Under the pieces are notes generated by a model, which saw only the letters and a program-made list of their open reading frames with translations, ran no database searches and had not been told where the DNA came from. DNA of 64,000 nt, taken from the NCBI RefSeq assembly GCF_047663525.1, contig NC_092593.1:31398501-31462500 (forward strand), written 5' to 3'. The stretch comes from Anas platyrhynchos. Its lineage: Eukaryota > Chordata > Aves > Anseriformes > Anatidae. How positions within the stretch are numbered: position 1 is the stretch's first letter; the number at the start of each line of letters is the position of its first letter. Of the stretch, positions 1 to 50,751 are shown one piece after another. The translations under genes and the position numbers were made by a program.

Positions 1-563
1 TGGGACCAGAAGATAAATACTGTTTGGAACTTCAGGCGACGTGGCAAAGAATCTTGGGTGCTTTTCAAAAACTGAGTTAATTTTTGCTGGTGCAAAAGTT
101 GTGTTTTATTTCAAGGCTTTTTTTCCCCATCCTGGAATTGGATTGGTTGAATGAAATACAGTAGCTCTTTTTAGAATAAGGGTCCAGATCGGAAGCTCAT
201 GTGAATTATAATAGCTGTGTTGAAAATCCTTGGCTCTGTTTTAGTTTATATCAGCTAAAGCTTTACCCTGGTGCATAACTAGATAGGTAGAAGGGGCTGT
301 GATGAAATCTCACTGCTTCTAGCCAGTCCCCACAACACAAGAACACAGTGATACAGCTTACCATGCTCCTTTAGGCTAACATATTTCTGGCAACAGTAAT
401 GCCACAAAAAAAAGATTTAAGTTTGATTGTCCCAAAAGCTTGAATCTTCCATCAGGTAAAACCTGATTACCCCCCATAAACACAATTAAAATTGCATAGG
501 TTTTTAAGTGACTTCTAGTCATTAGTAAAGAAATGTCTAAACCCCTTTACTTAAACTCCACAG
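1..563 (+). other. FN1: FN1 intron within repeat III-8 (3' part)
   Basis: AT-rich intronic DNA ending in an acceptor at 562-563 after a cytosine- and thymine-containing tract. The donor and the first half of repeat III-8 lie before the window. I see no other feature in it. Confidence 0.85.
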
Positions 564-17343
<16,780 letters not shown>

Positions 17344-17955
17344 CATCCAGCAAGACTTCTTGCGGCAAGGGCGACAGCCAAACCAAAGCATAAATACCTG
17401 TCTGCCACCATTACCATCCAAACTGGAGTGATGCTAGCCAAACTGCATCTTTGGAGAATGGCCCTTCGTTCTGGAGCCATTCTCCCAGCTTAAGCTCAAC
17501 TCACAGCTTCTCCAAGCGCCACTCTTGGAGTGTTTCAGACTTTTCTCATGATAGCAACTGTCTTGTTTTTGCTCAAAGTGTTGAATACCAGTCAGTATTC
17601 TCAAATTTAAAGGAAAAAGCGAGGGGGGAGGATGCTAACCCAAATTGGCAGGGGATCAAACTATTAAGGGGGAGGGAGAGTGTAGAAATTAAAGGTTCCT
17701 GTGCTATGCAAACAACATTTGAGTACGACATTACTGAAGTTTAGAGATAGGAAAGTCCACCAAACACTTCTGCTTTCACATAAGCGTGCAGCCAGCAATA
17801 AGATAGGAAAAGCAAATCCAATCACTGTGATATTTAAAATATGCACAGTCCTAATTCTTTCTCAATGATCCTAGTATTTTCCTAGCTGTATCTTTGTATC
17901 TCATACTGTTATTTATCAGTTTTGTTCCCCTGACCTTCAAGTGTTTTTATATGGG

Positions 17956-17961
17956 AATAAA
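17956..17961 (+). terminator. FN1: FN1 proximal poly(A) signal
   Basis: AATAAA in the sequence GGGAATAAAATG, 613 nt after the stop codon. It gives a shorter 3' UTR if used. Confidence 0.65.
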
Positions 17962-18086
17962 ATGTATTAAAGACACTTAGTATGCAGTTGACAAAGAGGA
18001 ATTTGGTGTAATTATGATCAGTGATTATTTTTATACTGTAAGTGCCAAAGCTTTACTACTGTGGAAAAGAAAAAAACAACTCTTTT

Positions 18087-18092
18087 AATAAA
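18087..18092 (+). terminator. FN1: FN1 distal poly(A) signal
   Basis: AATAAA in TTTTAATAAAAAG, followed within 20 nt by ACAAACCAGACACAG. This is probably the main end of the FN1 transcript. Confidence 0.75.
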
Positions 18093-18110
18093 AAGATTTA
18101 CAAACCAGAC

Positions 18111-21100
18111 ACAGTTTAAGCGATTCTCTTTGCTACCATGGAATCTAGGAAGAAGACGATTATTCTGATCTGGAGTAACATTGCCTTGAAACAAGATGGA
18201 GCAAACATCTCAATGAAGCATGAAGAGACTATTTGTAGAGCAGTTTGTTAATTAAAGGCTTCCAGATGCATCCCCCTGTCCCAGTAGAGCGCAGAGAGCC
18301 TCTGAGTATGTATGCCATGCTGCAGGGGACAGCTTCGGGGGAACAGGTGGAGGAGAGAGAAAAGGGGGGAGGGAAAATAAAGTAATTCCTGCTTTAGCCA
18401 AGAACTGAGGCAAAGGAGATGGTCCTCAGTCCAGCCAGACCCTTAAATACCTAAAAATCAAGAACGTTCTCAAGGGTTTGAGCTGCCCCAAGGTCTGAGG
18501 CCACGCTCACCCCGGGTAAAATTGATGCTGGGTCACTGAGCCCCTGCTCCAAGCCTTGCCCTAAAGATGGGGGGAGGACCACACTTTACTTGTCCCTGTG
18601 ATGGAGGATAACTGACCTGTGACCAGCTGAAGGGTTTATATTGTGGTCTATCAATCACATCACTCTTAAATCCCAGCTACTGTAGCTGCATTTGCATTGT
18701 GGTAAATCCAAATAAAAATCCAGAGCTGAGGTTGTTCAGTTACAGCTGAGCGTGCCCTCAGGCACTGCTGTAAAGGCAGTCACAGAAACCCTTCAGTTAG
18801 TAACCTCTGTAGAAAGCCTCAAAACTGGAGCCAGACCTCACCTAGGTCGGTGCTTGTTCAAGTCTACTGTGGTATTGGGGGTGGGTGTCATTAAAACTCC
18901 CTTAAAAGCCCTTTTAAAAACAAAGCCAGGCTTGATTACAATGCACAAAATTAGCAGTAAGTCCCTTTGTTGCCAGCTTTGCAAAAACCCATACAACATT
19001 TGCAAATGTAGAGCATTATTAAAGGTTCTGGTCGTGCTTCCTCAGGCCACATTCCTCTCTTGGCTCCGCCAGCACTGCATTGCTCAAGTCAATGGATTTC
19101 TCTGGACTGAATAAAGCATAGCATGAAAATAGAATTTGGCTTCTTGACATGAGAAACCCACATGGCCACTGCTTTCACAGATTGCTATCTATAGAGCAAC
19201 GAAAACATTTGCAAATAGTAAAATGATTGCAACAGAAATCAGTTCTCTCCCAGCAGTGTTCAAGAGCCAAATGAATATCTGAAATCCATGCAAACTCAAC
19301 ATGGCTTAGACAGACAGAAAAATACTTCCCTGCTAAGACAGATTTCTGTTAATTTGCCCTCCTCAAGGGAGGTCTATGTATTTTGGACCAGAGAGCAATT
19401 ACAAAGGTCCCTACTTTGTCACTTTGACATTAAGTAACTCACTTGACAGGCACACGGGAGCTGCTCAGTTGAACTCAAGTTGGAGTCCATCTGATCTCCT
19501 CCCTGTAACGCCACATCACTCGTAACACCACAAACAGAGGAAAGATTATGGGATAAAATGCTTTAAACACTGCATTTGCCTAAGCTCTCTGCAGAGAGGG
19601 CCTGTACCTTAAAACCCGAGGGTTCCCACTGCTGATAGAATTTGTTAGACGTTTATAAGCACAATGCTGGCTGTTCTGTCCTTCAGCTGAGTCTCTTACT
19701 TTCGGTTACATTTGATACCCGCTAGCAGAGTGCAGCACAGACAGTAGAGACGTGTGAGAGCCGAAACATCAGCCACGCTGTCTTTCTGCTAGAAACAGCA
19801 ACAAAAGGAACTAAAGATTGTGCAGGGTCCCTGCTTCAGCCAGCCCGTAGTGCATGAAGTGGCAGGAGACCAGCAGCTGGGCCTCACAACACAGTGTTAA
19901 TTTATAGCCAAAATCCTCCGGAGCACTAAGATCAAGCGATGTCCGACCCAAGCCATGCTCAGGACAGGGTCAGCTGCCTGGGTAGGGATGAAGGGAGCTC
20001 CTGCCTGACAGCAGGAAAGAAATCCCCTCCTGCTCGCTGTGAAGGCTGAGAGGTTCCGCCCTGCCCTCTGCTTACGTCCACGCTTCTGGGAGCTGTTCTT
20101 GCTACCAGCCAGGGGCAAGGCACCGTATGGTGATGGTGCAAAACAGAGCCTGTCAGCAGCCTGCTCTTCAAAAAACATCAGCAAAGGGAGCAGACCTATC
20201 TCCATGTGCTATGGAAAAGGGATGCTGAGCAGAGCCCCGCAGTTAGATTTCATCATTGCAAGTATCAAAGGGAGAAGCAACTCGTTCAGCTAGCAGGGGA
20301 TCGGCACACCTCATGAGGAACTGTTACAAACCTCTAAAATGCATGCACAGAGGATTGAAACATGCTCAGCCCAGGTAGCAAAGCACAGACCCTGGGCAGA
20401 TACCACCACAGTTGGACATTTACTGGCACCTCATGCAGAAATCTCACCTGGATGATGTTAATCAATGGTAACAATCTAACAACAGCTCTCAAAGACAGCA
20501 AAGAGCAAGTGAAGCAGGACCACATCAGCACAGGAGCTGGCTGGATGCTTATTACCGGTCCCAGTTTTATCTGGTGCTTTAGAGTATCAGGACAAAGAAC
20601 AGACTAACAGATTCCCAAGGGACCCTCACGCGTGGTACGTACCAGCTACGATCAAAGCAGAGTGACAGAAAAGACAAGCGAGGAGTGGAAGAACAGTGGA
20701 AGAGTCCCAAACACAAATTTTAAGGCGTAAGCTAACAAAAACCACAATGACTCTAACGCTGATACTCCACGGGAAGCAGTGGCGTGGAAAGCAGTCAGGC
20801 TGGCCAGGGCTGGGGTTAACACAGCCAACAGGCGAGCTGTTGAGTAACGCACTTTTATTCTGGGCTACTGTCTTAATCCATACAGCAACAAGATTTGAGG
20901 AAATCGCAGCCTCTACATGCCACAGCCACTCCAGGCAGCCTGTTCCTGGCTCTGGCCACCCCACAGACAACTCCTCTGCAGCCCTCGTGCCCTAAAAACA
21001 ACAGGTCTCCACCCCAGGTAAACCAAAATTCACGCCCAGGCAGGGCAAGAGCCAGAAGCAGGACCTGAATTTCCCCCCTTGAGGCCCAACCCCTAGCACC

Positions 21101-21849
21101 GTGCCCCTCTGCTTGAGCAAAGCAAACACAGGCAGACTTTCCCCTCCGTACCAGTTGAGATCAGAGCCACGACAGATGTGTTTGTTGCAGAACTGCAGCT
21201 TGCTCCTTGCCAGAACTGAACAGATTTTATAAAATGAAACCAAAAAATCCCTTTGAAATGGTTACAGGGATTGCCAGCAGAAATGTGCCTGGGCTGTTAC
21301 TTTATTCATCTCACTGTGCTCCAGATTTTCACTTTGTTTTTCTAATCAGAGTTCAAATCTGCTTTATGCAAATTGCACACAGTGGAGAACGGAAGCAGCT
21401 TCAGGCAAGATGCTTCCCAGATGCCTGTGCATGAACTCTGAATTGAACTCTCCCTACCAGAAGCGTGTCAAATGGGCAGAAAGGAGACTCTTCACCTCTA
21501 AAACAGCAATTCGACACCGCCGCTCAGACACAGGCACATCCAGGGCAGGGCTGGGTACTGAACCTGAGATTATCTCACACAAAGGATCTGCTTCCCTCTC
21601 CTCACAAGGAAAGGGGATAATGGAGCGAAGCACCTGGAGGACAGTACCTGCAAACTCCCAAAAAAGGGGCTCAGTTCAGTTTACAACCCAGATTGTTATC
21701 AATTCATCCACAAGCTGGCCTAAGCCAAGCTTCCATCCCATCCCATCACCTCTCTCGTGAATTGGTGAAGTCCGGGCCGTAACATTTGCCTCAGAAATAA
21801 GCTTTTTCCCTTGGGACACAGTACCTGGACGACATACGACAAGCTCCAC
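18111..21849. other. Convergent intergenic gap between FN1 and ATIC
   Basis: About 3.7 kb between the two 3' ends. Extra AATAAA on the + strand at 18711 and 19110, and on the - strand at 21301-21306 and 20854-20859 (TTTATT on +), could serve read-through transcripts. Short open frames exist on both strands but none is convincing. No repeat family or RNA gene is recognised. Confidence 0.7.
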
Positions 21850-22067
21850 ATGGCTAAGAACCGTGCGTTTATTTGTAAAAGGCTTATTTTCTACATTAGA
21901 GGCCAACTGCTTGCACCTTCACTCCCTGTTAAGACGAGGAGAAGTCTTGTTTGCAGATCCTACAAATACTTGCTATGCGTAGATGGCTCGTGCCTCCCGG
22001 TTAAGCTGCTGGTATTCCAGTTACTGCTGCTGGTGAGACTGTGACCAAAGAGGGGCCCCCGGTAAAT
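21850..22067 (-). other. ATIC: ATIC 3' untranslated region
   Basis: Sequence between the TAA at 22068-22070 and the poly(A) signal at 21868-21873. The cleavage point near 21850 is estimated. Confidence 0.65.
21868..21873 (-). terminator. ATIC: ATIC poly(A) signal
   Basis: TTTATT on the + strand, AATAAA on the transcript strand, lies 195 nt after the ATIC stop codon. The implied 3' UTR is short, about 220 nt. Confidence 0.75.
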
Positions 22068-42726
<20,659 letters not shown>

Positions 42727-42745
42727 GGCGCCGTCGGTGGGTGTG

Positions 42746-42800
42746 AGGAGGAGGAGGAGGAGGAGGACGAGGACGAGGACGAGGAGGAGGAAGAAAAAGG
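42746..42800. repeat. GAG/GAC trinucleotide tract at the ATIC 5' end
   Basis: About 55 nt of GAG and GAC triplets on the + strand, so the transcript strand is a pyrimidine-rich CTC/GTC tract. It ends about 20 nt before the start codon and probably lies in the 5' UTR. Confidence 0.8.
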
Positions 42801-42955
42801 AGCGAGCAGCGGCCGCCCGCCGGGATTTGGGCCCCCTCAGCACCACGTGGGGCAGCCCGGGGAGGGGAGGGAGCGGGGGCGGGGGCCGGCGCCATGACGG
42901 GGATCGGCCGTGAGGGGACGGGGCGGTGCTGCTCGGGGCGTCCAGCGGGGCAAGG

Positions 42956-43170
42956 TGTGGGACCCGTGTGGGACCCGTGTGGGGTCTGTGCGGGATCCAT
43001 GAGGCACCATCGAGCCCCCGTGAGACCTGTGTATGTGTGGGACCCGTGTGGGACCTGCACGGGATCTGGGTGGCAGCTGGGTGTCTCTGTGGGACCCGTA
43101 TAGGATCCATGTGGTACCTGCGTGGGACCCATGTGGGACAAATTTGGGATCTGTGTGGGACGTGAGGGTT
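42956..43170. repeat. Degenerate minisatellite upstream of ATIC
   Basis: Variants of GTGTGGGACCC recur about 15 times over 215 nt, with units of roughly 11-15 nt and variants such as GTGTGGGACCTG and GCGTGGGACCCA. Because the repeat keeps frames open, it creates long spurious open frames on the - strand. Confidence 0.8.
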
Positions 43171-46100
43171 TGTCAGGGGGCCCTTCACTAACAGGGAGCC
43201 CAGCCTACCCCAGTACAGCCACTGATAGAGCAATAAAGGTGATTACTTTTTATTTTCTCCTCAGAAAGTGCAATTTCAGCCATGGAAAATCAACTCTTGA
43301 GAGTCTACCAAAGAGCAGGGAGCAAAGGCATAACACTTGTTTGCCAAGTCTAAGGTAAAAAATTTAAGTTTGCAAATAGTAGAATGATGTTTTTCTTCAT
43401 TTTATCTGTTTTTCTCGGTAAGGAAGGGCTTTTGTCCCATACAGGCCTCCAGATATCCTGGAGCTCTATGCAAAGGAGTTTTGTTTGTTTTCAGCCTAAT
43501 TTGTGCCCAACACCACTGCCAGAACACCCCAAAAAAGGTACAGCAGTTGGGATGGCAGCACCCCATGCTGTTTGAGGCAGGTAGAGAGCTCTTGGGGTTA
43601 ATTTCCAGCCCAGCTCCTAGCCATCACCCTGCTAGTGTTGGCAGGAGGCCTCCAGGGCTGTCCTGTCACTGCAGCAGTGCTGCTGCTCCCAGCAAGCAGC
43701 ATTGCCTGGCAAAACAACAAATAATTTGGAGTCATTGGGTTCAGCAAGCTGAAAGCTCTTTGGTTTTATGTAGCATGTACGTCTCTGATTCGTGTCACCT
43801 CTAGTGCACAGGGACTCAGGTATGTGCATTTGGGACAGGCCCCCAAGGCATCCCCACGTGCTTTTTTTGTGGTTTTATCTCTCAGATAGGTGTTCACGGT
43901 ACACTTGCAGCTTTTGAAGCAGGCAGGCTGCTTTAGGCTCTCTGCTTGCATTAGAAAAGTACAAATAAGTGGTTCAACAAATAAGTTCCTAGATCTTACA
44001 GGCAGAAAGCTGGGAAGTGCAAAACAAGTGTCTCTGGAAGGCCCAGAAACCGGGCTGTTTTGATTTGTGAATCTCTGGGTTTGGGCGGTGTTGTCTATGT
44101 AAGAAAGAGTCAAGCAAGACATACTAAACACTAAATAAACTTGGTATATGTATTACTCTTAGTAGCAGCTGGTGACAAGCAGTAATAAATTACTGTTTAG
44201 AAGTGTGGCTGGGGCCAAATGAAAATATACTGCTAAGTGGTACATGAGCACCATCATTATGAAAATACATACCTTGGAGAGAACAGAAGTTGTACAAAGA
44301 GTACGGATCGGTACAGCCGAGGTGGGCTTTGGGGATGATTAATGTACATGAAAATGAACGATTTGACGGAGCTCTGCATATTTATCCAGTGCTGGAGAGC
44401 AATTGCATATTCTGGTGCAGCACCTGAGGTGTTAAGGAGCAGTGTGCATGCTGCTTGCAAAGCAGGGTGTTTTGGGATGCTGCTTGTGGGCGGCAGGCAG
44501 TGCCAGCCTGTGCACAAGAGCAGAGAGCCAGGACTTTCAGACAAATAGAGGGACATTACCTGCGTAAATAGTGGCTTTTTTTTTCTTTTTTTGCTTGTCC
44601 AGCAGTTTGTTATTCCTTGGCTTGGGATGAGGCTTCTGTTTGCACAGGGGCTTGCGTGGCAGGAGGGCGGTTTGGGTTTAGCCAGTGCCCTCTGTGCTCT
44701 TGTGTATGGATTTGGCTGTGCCAGGTATGTCCTGCTTTTAGGATGGCCGTGCAGAGAAAACAAGTAGTCTGCCTCCCAGAAGGGTTAGCTTTGCTTTATA
44801 GAGCTTAACTAATTAGCTATTTTTTGTGATGTTTAGGGGATATTCAAACATACTGTGCTCTGCTCATGCCCCATCATTTATTCAATAGGAATGACGTCTC
44901 ACTGAAGTTTTTCTGGTGTTTTAAACCATTGTAGAAGTTCATCTTGAGCCAAGAAAGCAGTAGCATCATACTGGAAATCATGGAAAGAGGTAAATACTAG
45001 AATCACAAGTACTGGATTAAGGTTATTACTAAATTCTATCAGGGCTTGCATCCAGGAGAGAAAAATCAGGCTTAATTAGCAATGTACTCTGCAGTGTTAA
45101 TAAAGAGGTGTAAAAAAAGGGTGAAGTTGTATAGACACGTACAAAAGGCATGGCACTCCTAGTTCTGCTGTTGTCAGGACAATACCCTAGATTCCCTTCT
45201 CATGAGACTGCAGGGAGTAACAGCGATGCTTTCTAGCCTGGCTGCGAGTCCGTATTGTAAGCCTGATCTCTGTTATTTTCCACGTAGCACACCGAGAGGA
45301 GCATAGAGAAAACAGGTTAATTGGGCTGTGTATTGATCTGCCAGGGTAGGAGGCCGGCCTAGGTTTCCTCAGCTGTCTCTGCAGCTGCCTGGGGGCTAGC
45401 AGAAGGGTGGGCTGGGCCTGGAGTGGGTGAAAGAAGACTTGAGTCCAAATATAGGAAGCTGAAGTGCGAGTCCCTGCAACCCTGGTCAAGAAACAAAGTG
45501 ACATGTGTGGTGAGTGCTACGGCAGTGTTCTGGTGCGGAGCTGTACTGCCGCAGCATCTCATTGCCAAGAGGCTGCTTTGGAGCAAACATGTTACTGTGG
45601 GCGTCTCTGCCTGCAGAAAAAGTCTTCAGCTTTGTTATTTTTCATCACATCAAGTTTATTTTCCTTAACCAGGCCCTACTTTCATCCATATACCTCCCTG
45701 TGCCCTATTTATATTCGTACAACCCCTTGCCTCTTTTATCCGTGGTGTAAGAGAGATGCATACATCTGTACCCACACTCCTGGTTTATTTACTGGCAGCT
45801 ACTGAAATGGGAAGCGGGGACGTAAAAGTGAAGAAGGTGTCACGGTCACAAGGGGCACTGCCACCATCTGCCTCGGTCTGGTATCTGGTGCCTTCCTGCA
45901 GGACCATTTTTGCCAGACTCAGGACCTCAGGAGCTGAGTTGAGTACTCATGAAGGCATTTGCTCAAGCAGGCTTCAAATGCCCTATCTCAGATATAACCC
46001 AACAGTAGAGATGGGAGGGGAATATAATACAGGCTGTGCTGATTTATCTGCCTTTTTGCTTTAGGGGGCTGTGAGAACTACAGGGGGAAGTTTTTTTGGT

Positions 46101-49100
46101 GTACTCCAGGAGAAAAAGGGTTTCTAGGGATTGCAGCGTTGAACCTTGTTCCCGCTGCCCACACCACTTGCCGCTGGTTACCAAAACTCCGGGCTGACTT
46201 CAGCAGCTGTGCTGATGAAGGGCAAGCCAGGGGCACTCCCCAGTAACTGGGGAGACTCAAAGCTCTGAGTTTGAGTATTCTTTCTCAACCCTTATCAGCT
46301 TGGAACAGCTTTTGTTTGACTGTGTTCCTTGAAGGTCCCATTTAAACCACCTACCCGGGGCTGGCATGCTGTCTGTTGGCTGGCTGTAAATCCATCATCA
46401 CTCACTGCAGAGATGATCGTTGGCCCACAAGCAGCTCAGCTTCGGAGACACCAACGAACTCTGAGTGTACAGCTTGATATGGGTTTTGAAGGTTATGTCC
46501 CCAGTTCAAGAACCAACAGAAATGGTCGGGTTTTCCCACAGCTTTCTGTTTTTCCTCCAAAAGAAACAGTTTCCTTGTAACAGAATAAATATTGCAGATT
46601 TCAGCCTGAGTTATTCTCATAATGCCCTGGATTATGAATGAGACCCAAAGGTGCATAAACCGAACAACAATTTATTTTCTGAATGTTCCCATTCCTTTCC
46701 TCACAAAGTTTGTTCCTACCTAAGCATAGAAAGAACAATAATAATAAAAAGGTAAGAAATAGTTTCTCCTGTTGGCAAATCAGTGCCTGCTCTATTGTCT
46801 GAAACTCCCATGCAGTGAGAATGAAGCCCAGCGCATACGGCTCTGTCGGTGAGTGGGGAAGCAGCCTGTGATGTGTACGCGATCGAACAAAGCAGTGCCT
46901 CACAGAAAGGTCATGAGTTGTTTTGTTGGCTTTTTTTTTTCCCCATAAAAAAAAAAAAAGACAACATTATTCTCAAATAATACCAGGCTGATTTACCTTT
47001 TCTCTAATTCAGGCATCGAAATCACTGCCCCTTCCCCAGGGAGCAGGTTTTATAGCCGCCTCCCCGCGCCCCCAGCTCTGAGCACCTGCCCTGGATAACT
47101 TCTTGGGTGAGGAGGGCTGTGCAGGGCTGTGCAAGGAACACGCTCCCACTAGGGCGCGCTAGGACAGTTAAAATGGGGATGATTCTCTTCTGGGATCGCA
47201 GTGATGCCCACATCAGAGATGCCTAGTTAAGAAATGGCACCTTAGTGCCTATATCAGAAGATGTGGCCAGTTTCCCCACCGTTTGGCTACAGATTTTGCC
47301 CTGAGAGAGGGAGAAGTGTGCTGCAAAGCCAGCAGCGATGAGCACTCACTGTGGCTGCCTGAGTGCAGCGGGGTTTGGGCTGAGTGAAGTGCTGCAAGAG
47401 ACCTTGTGGGAGACCCCAGCCCACACAGTGAGGGCAGGGAGGAGCTCTGTTGTTAAGCCTTTAATTTCAGTTTTACTTCCCAGTCCCCATGTTTTGGGTT
47501 ATTGCTCTGGATGACAGGGAAAGTGGAAATCTGTGGAGCCCTGTGCACTTTGACGTCTAGAAGTCCATCTCAGGGTCCTATTAGTGGCCTCCTCTTGTCC
47601 TTTGTGCATTTCCAAACTGCCCGTACATACTTTTCCAGCATCACACAAGATTTTTCTTTCTCAACCAGTGCTTGGACCCAGGTCTCCCTTGTCTGCTGCC
47701 CTCGTTTGCTTTATGTTCCCTTAACCAGCTGGCTGGAAAGTGATTCCTTTCATGTCCCACAGTCTAATACATAAAGATGAAGGTGACATGAGCCTTGGCT
47801 TGGTATTCAATTTGCATGCTAGCTCCCTGTGGTTCCCCAGATACTTAAAATTTGCTCTGCCAGGCTCTGAGAGGTGGTGAAATGCTCCCTGGGTGGGGTG
47901 CTCCAGTGTCTCCTGGCCAGAGCCTGAAGGGACAGGTGACATACTTCTGCTGCCTGCTGTGGAGTGTGGGGGATTTGCAGCATGGAGCAAAGCAGATCAT
48001 CATGGAGGAGTTCTTCTCAGCACACAAGGCTGACTGTAAAGTGTCCATTGATCTGGAAATCAGCGAAACTTGGTGTGAGAGCCCGCAGCAGATTTAGAAG
48101 GAAGGGCTGCATTTTATATCGCAGTCCATCTTTGGTTGAAAGAGTCCCTGAGATGCTTGTCTAGGGAAGAGAGACACTCTGAAGGCAGTGAGGGAAAAGC
48201 TGAGCAGAAGACGAGCCCGTGTTGGCTTTGAAGGGTTTAGGCACTGCTCAGCCAGCAGCACTGCTCGTCCCATCAGAACTTCCTGCTCACCTCTCTGCCT
48301 GATAGCCAGGAGTCAGCTTACAGGGAGAGGCCAATGCTGTGACCGTGTGTTCATTTACAGCTCGCCGGGGGACTCGGGAAACCTTGTCAGATTAATAACA
48401 GGGTCACGGGAGACCTGACAGCCAGCTCAGACAGTGCTGCGATTTTGCAGCATGCCCCAAAAAATGGCAGCTTGCCAACGACAGCACGAGGAGGCTCTCC
48501 TGGAAAGCCAGCCGTAGGTGGCCGTTTATTTGTATCGCACCAGAGCTGACTGTGATCCGGACCCCAGGGAGCCAGGGTATGGAATAAAGGGCGTCCTGCC
48601 ACGAGACCCCGTGATCTGATAGAAAACACGAGGAGGAGGATGGAAAAGGGCACGGAGCTGGGCGTGTGGCACGCCCGGCATCACGCAGCAGGCAGTGCCC
48701 CAGCCAACGAAACCTTGGAGCAGTCTCTAACTGGCAGATGTTTTTATTCTAATAGATGTTCTTAGCTGCAGCAAATCGTCCATTTTCAGATTGGGCTGAT
48801 TTCACACATGGTCTAGTTTTAACAAAAAACAGGAAGAAGGAGAGAGAATGAAACAATTTTTTTTCATAAATCACCTTTTTTTTTTCATCCCAAGAAACCG
48901 GACCAGGTCAATGTATTTTGGCCTTGGAAACACGGATAACATCTTAATGAAGAATTTGAGAGAAAAAATGAAAATGAATGTGGTTTTGTGTGTGTGCGTG
49001 TGCGCTCAAAACTCAATGGCTTCGGATTCCCCAGGAATTTCTTGTGCTTTCTGAAATGCTGCTATCACGTATGCCCTGCATTCATAATCAGCTTTGGCTC

Positions 49101-50700
49101 CTTCTTTCTCTTCTGACCTTCCTTACTCTGAGTCTCCAATCACAACAGGACAAATTCTGGCTTTTCAGAGTCATCTCTCTGAAGTGTTATAGCTAGGAAT
49201 GACTGAAAAAGGAAATTTCTTTCCACAGAAAACATCATTGAGCCAACCCTTTTTTTCTTTTTCACCTAAATCAAACCAATTTTTTTTCCAGTTTTTCTTT
49301 AAAAACAAGCTTTTAAAAATGATCCAGGAGTTCTTAAAATTAACATTTCCACGTCCTAGAATAAACAATAGCATTTTCCAGAGAATATTACTGAGGAAAA
49401 AAGGATTTAGTCCTGCAACTACTATTCCTTTAACCAGGGTCTCCAGGAAAGCTTTTGAGCAAGCTTTGTACAGCCTGGGAAACTCAGGTTCTTCTTCCTG
49501 CATGATAATCCCCTGCAAACTGAGTGATGGGCGTTTGTGTTTCACCGCACGCACAGTGGGGACAACAACAACATTGGCACTCACAGTGGGGCTGAAACCT
49601 GCTGAGGAAAAGCGCTGGGCAGGACTAATTGTGGGCAGGACAAATTGTAGGCACAGACTCTGCCCGTGTTGATGTGGCAAATCCATTGGCAAGAGGCAGG
49701 GAGCTTTCAGGATGGGAATCACAAGTACCAACCCCTCATTAGGCAGAGCCAAGGCAGGTACTAATTACCCCGGAGCTGTGGAGCTGTGGTGCTCGGGGTT
49801 CCTGCCAGTGGACAAGCTGTGTCATGTCTTGCCTGTTGATTCCTGCAGCTCAGCAGCTTGAAAGAAAGCTGGGTCCGACCCCTCCGGGGTGAGAGCAGGG
49901 TTAGCACAGGCTTTGCAGTGGTGCACCTCTCCTCCACGCTGTTTTTTGGCTGTTTCCGTACAATTTGGGGTTTTGGAGCTGTGATTGTATCCATCCCTAC
50001 TCTGTGGCTGTTCTGGAGCCACTGGGGCTTTGACTGAGTCATGCTTTGATTGTGAGGAGAGTCAGCAGGGGAAGCATATCTTTTAAAGGTTATTTAGGCT
50101 GTGTTTTTCAATGTGGATTAATCTGTGCTCTTCCAGAACCTGATCTCCACAGGGATTTTAACCCATTGTCTACCCCCAGGCTGTTACAGATCTAATTTTG
50201 TGGGCGCAGGCACTCGAAATTCCAGAGGCAGGCAGGAGCAAGAGCGGACAGCCAGGCTCTCAGGAAGCAGCCATTATCACAGAGTTGTATTTTGACGTGG
50301 ATCAGCTCCGAGGAAGCGTCCATCTCAGCCCTCAGTCACGTTCAGAGAGCAGCAGCAGTCATTTGGCAGAGCTGGGCTCAGCAATCACCGCGGCCCCCAG
50401 GCACTTGGCTCTGGGCGATCGGGAGGGCACCACTGGCTTTCTGCGTCAGTCATTGTCGGTTGGGAGCTGGACTCCTGCGAGATCCAGCGCTGCACCGTAG
50501 GAGCAGACAGGCAAATGATGCCAACCAGGCAGGGCTGCTTTCCTGGGCTAAATTACCAGATGCATGGGAATGAACATTTTGGCCCTGGATGAGTTCAGTG
50601 GTGAAAATAGGCTGGGACTCGGGCCAAGGCAGCAGGGCCAGAGGGAACAGTTAGAGTAATGTAATGGGGCTTCCTGCAAAACACAGCTACAGACTTTCAA
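43171..50700. other. Intergenic DNA upstream of ATIC, proximal part
   Basis: No gene, RNA or repeat family is recognised. Open frames on both strands are short or lack splice and start context. A block at 49171-49752 is open on both strands, with 193 codons on -, but has no family features. Confidence 0.6.
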
Positions 50701-50751
50701 GCCATGTTCTTCAATTTACCTAACTAATGTTTTCTCCAGCTCTGGTTTTTA

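Larger units (their letters stand above)
17344..18110 (+). other. FN1: FN1 3' untranslated region
   Basis: About 770 nt of AT-rich sequence follow the stop codon, with no further exon. Two AATAAA signals at 17956 and 18087 suggest alternative ends near 17980 and 18110; the distal end is estimated from the second signal. Confidence 0.8.
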
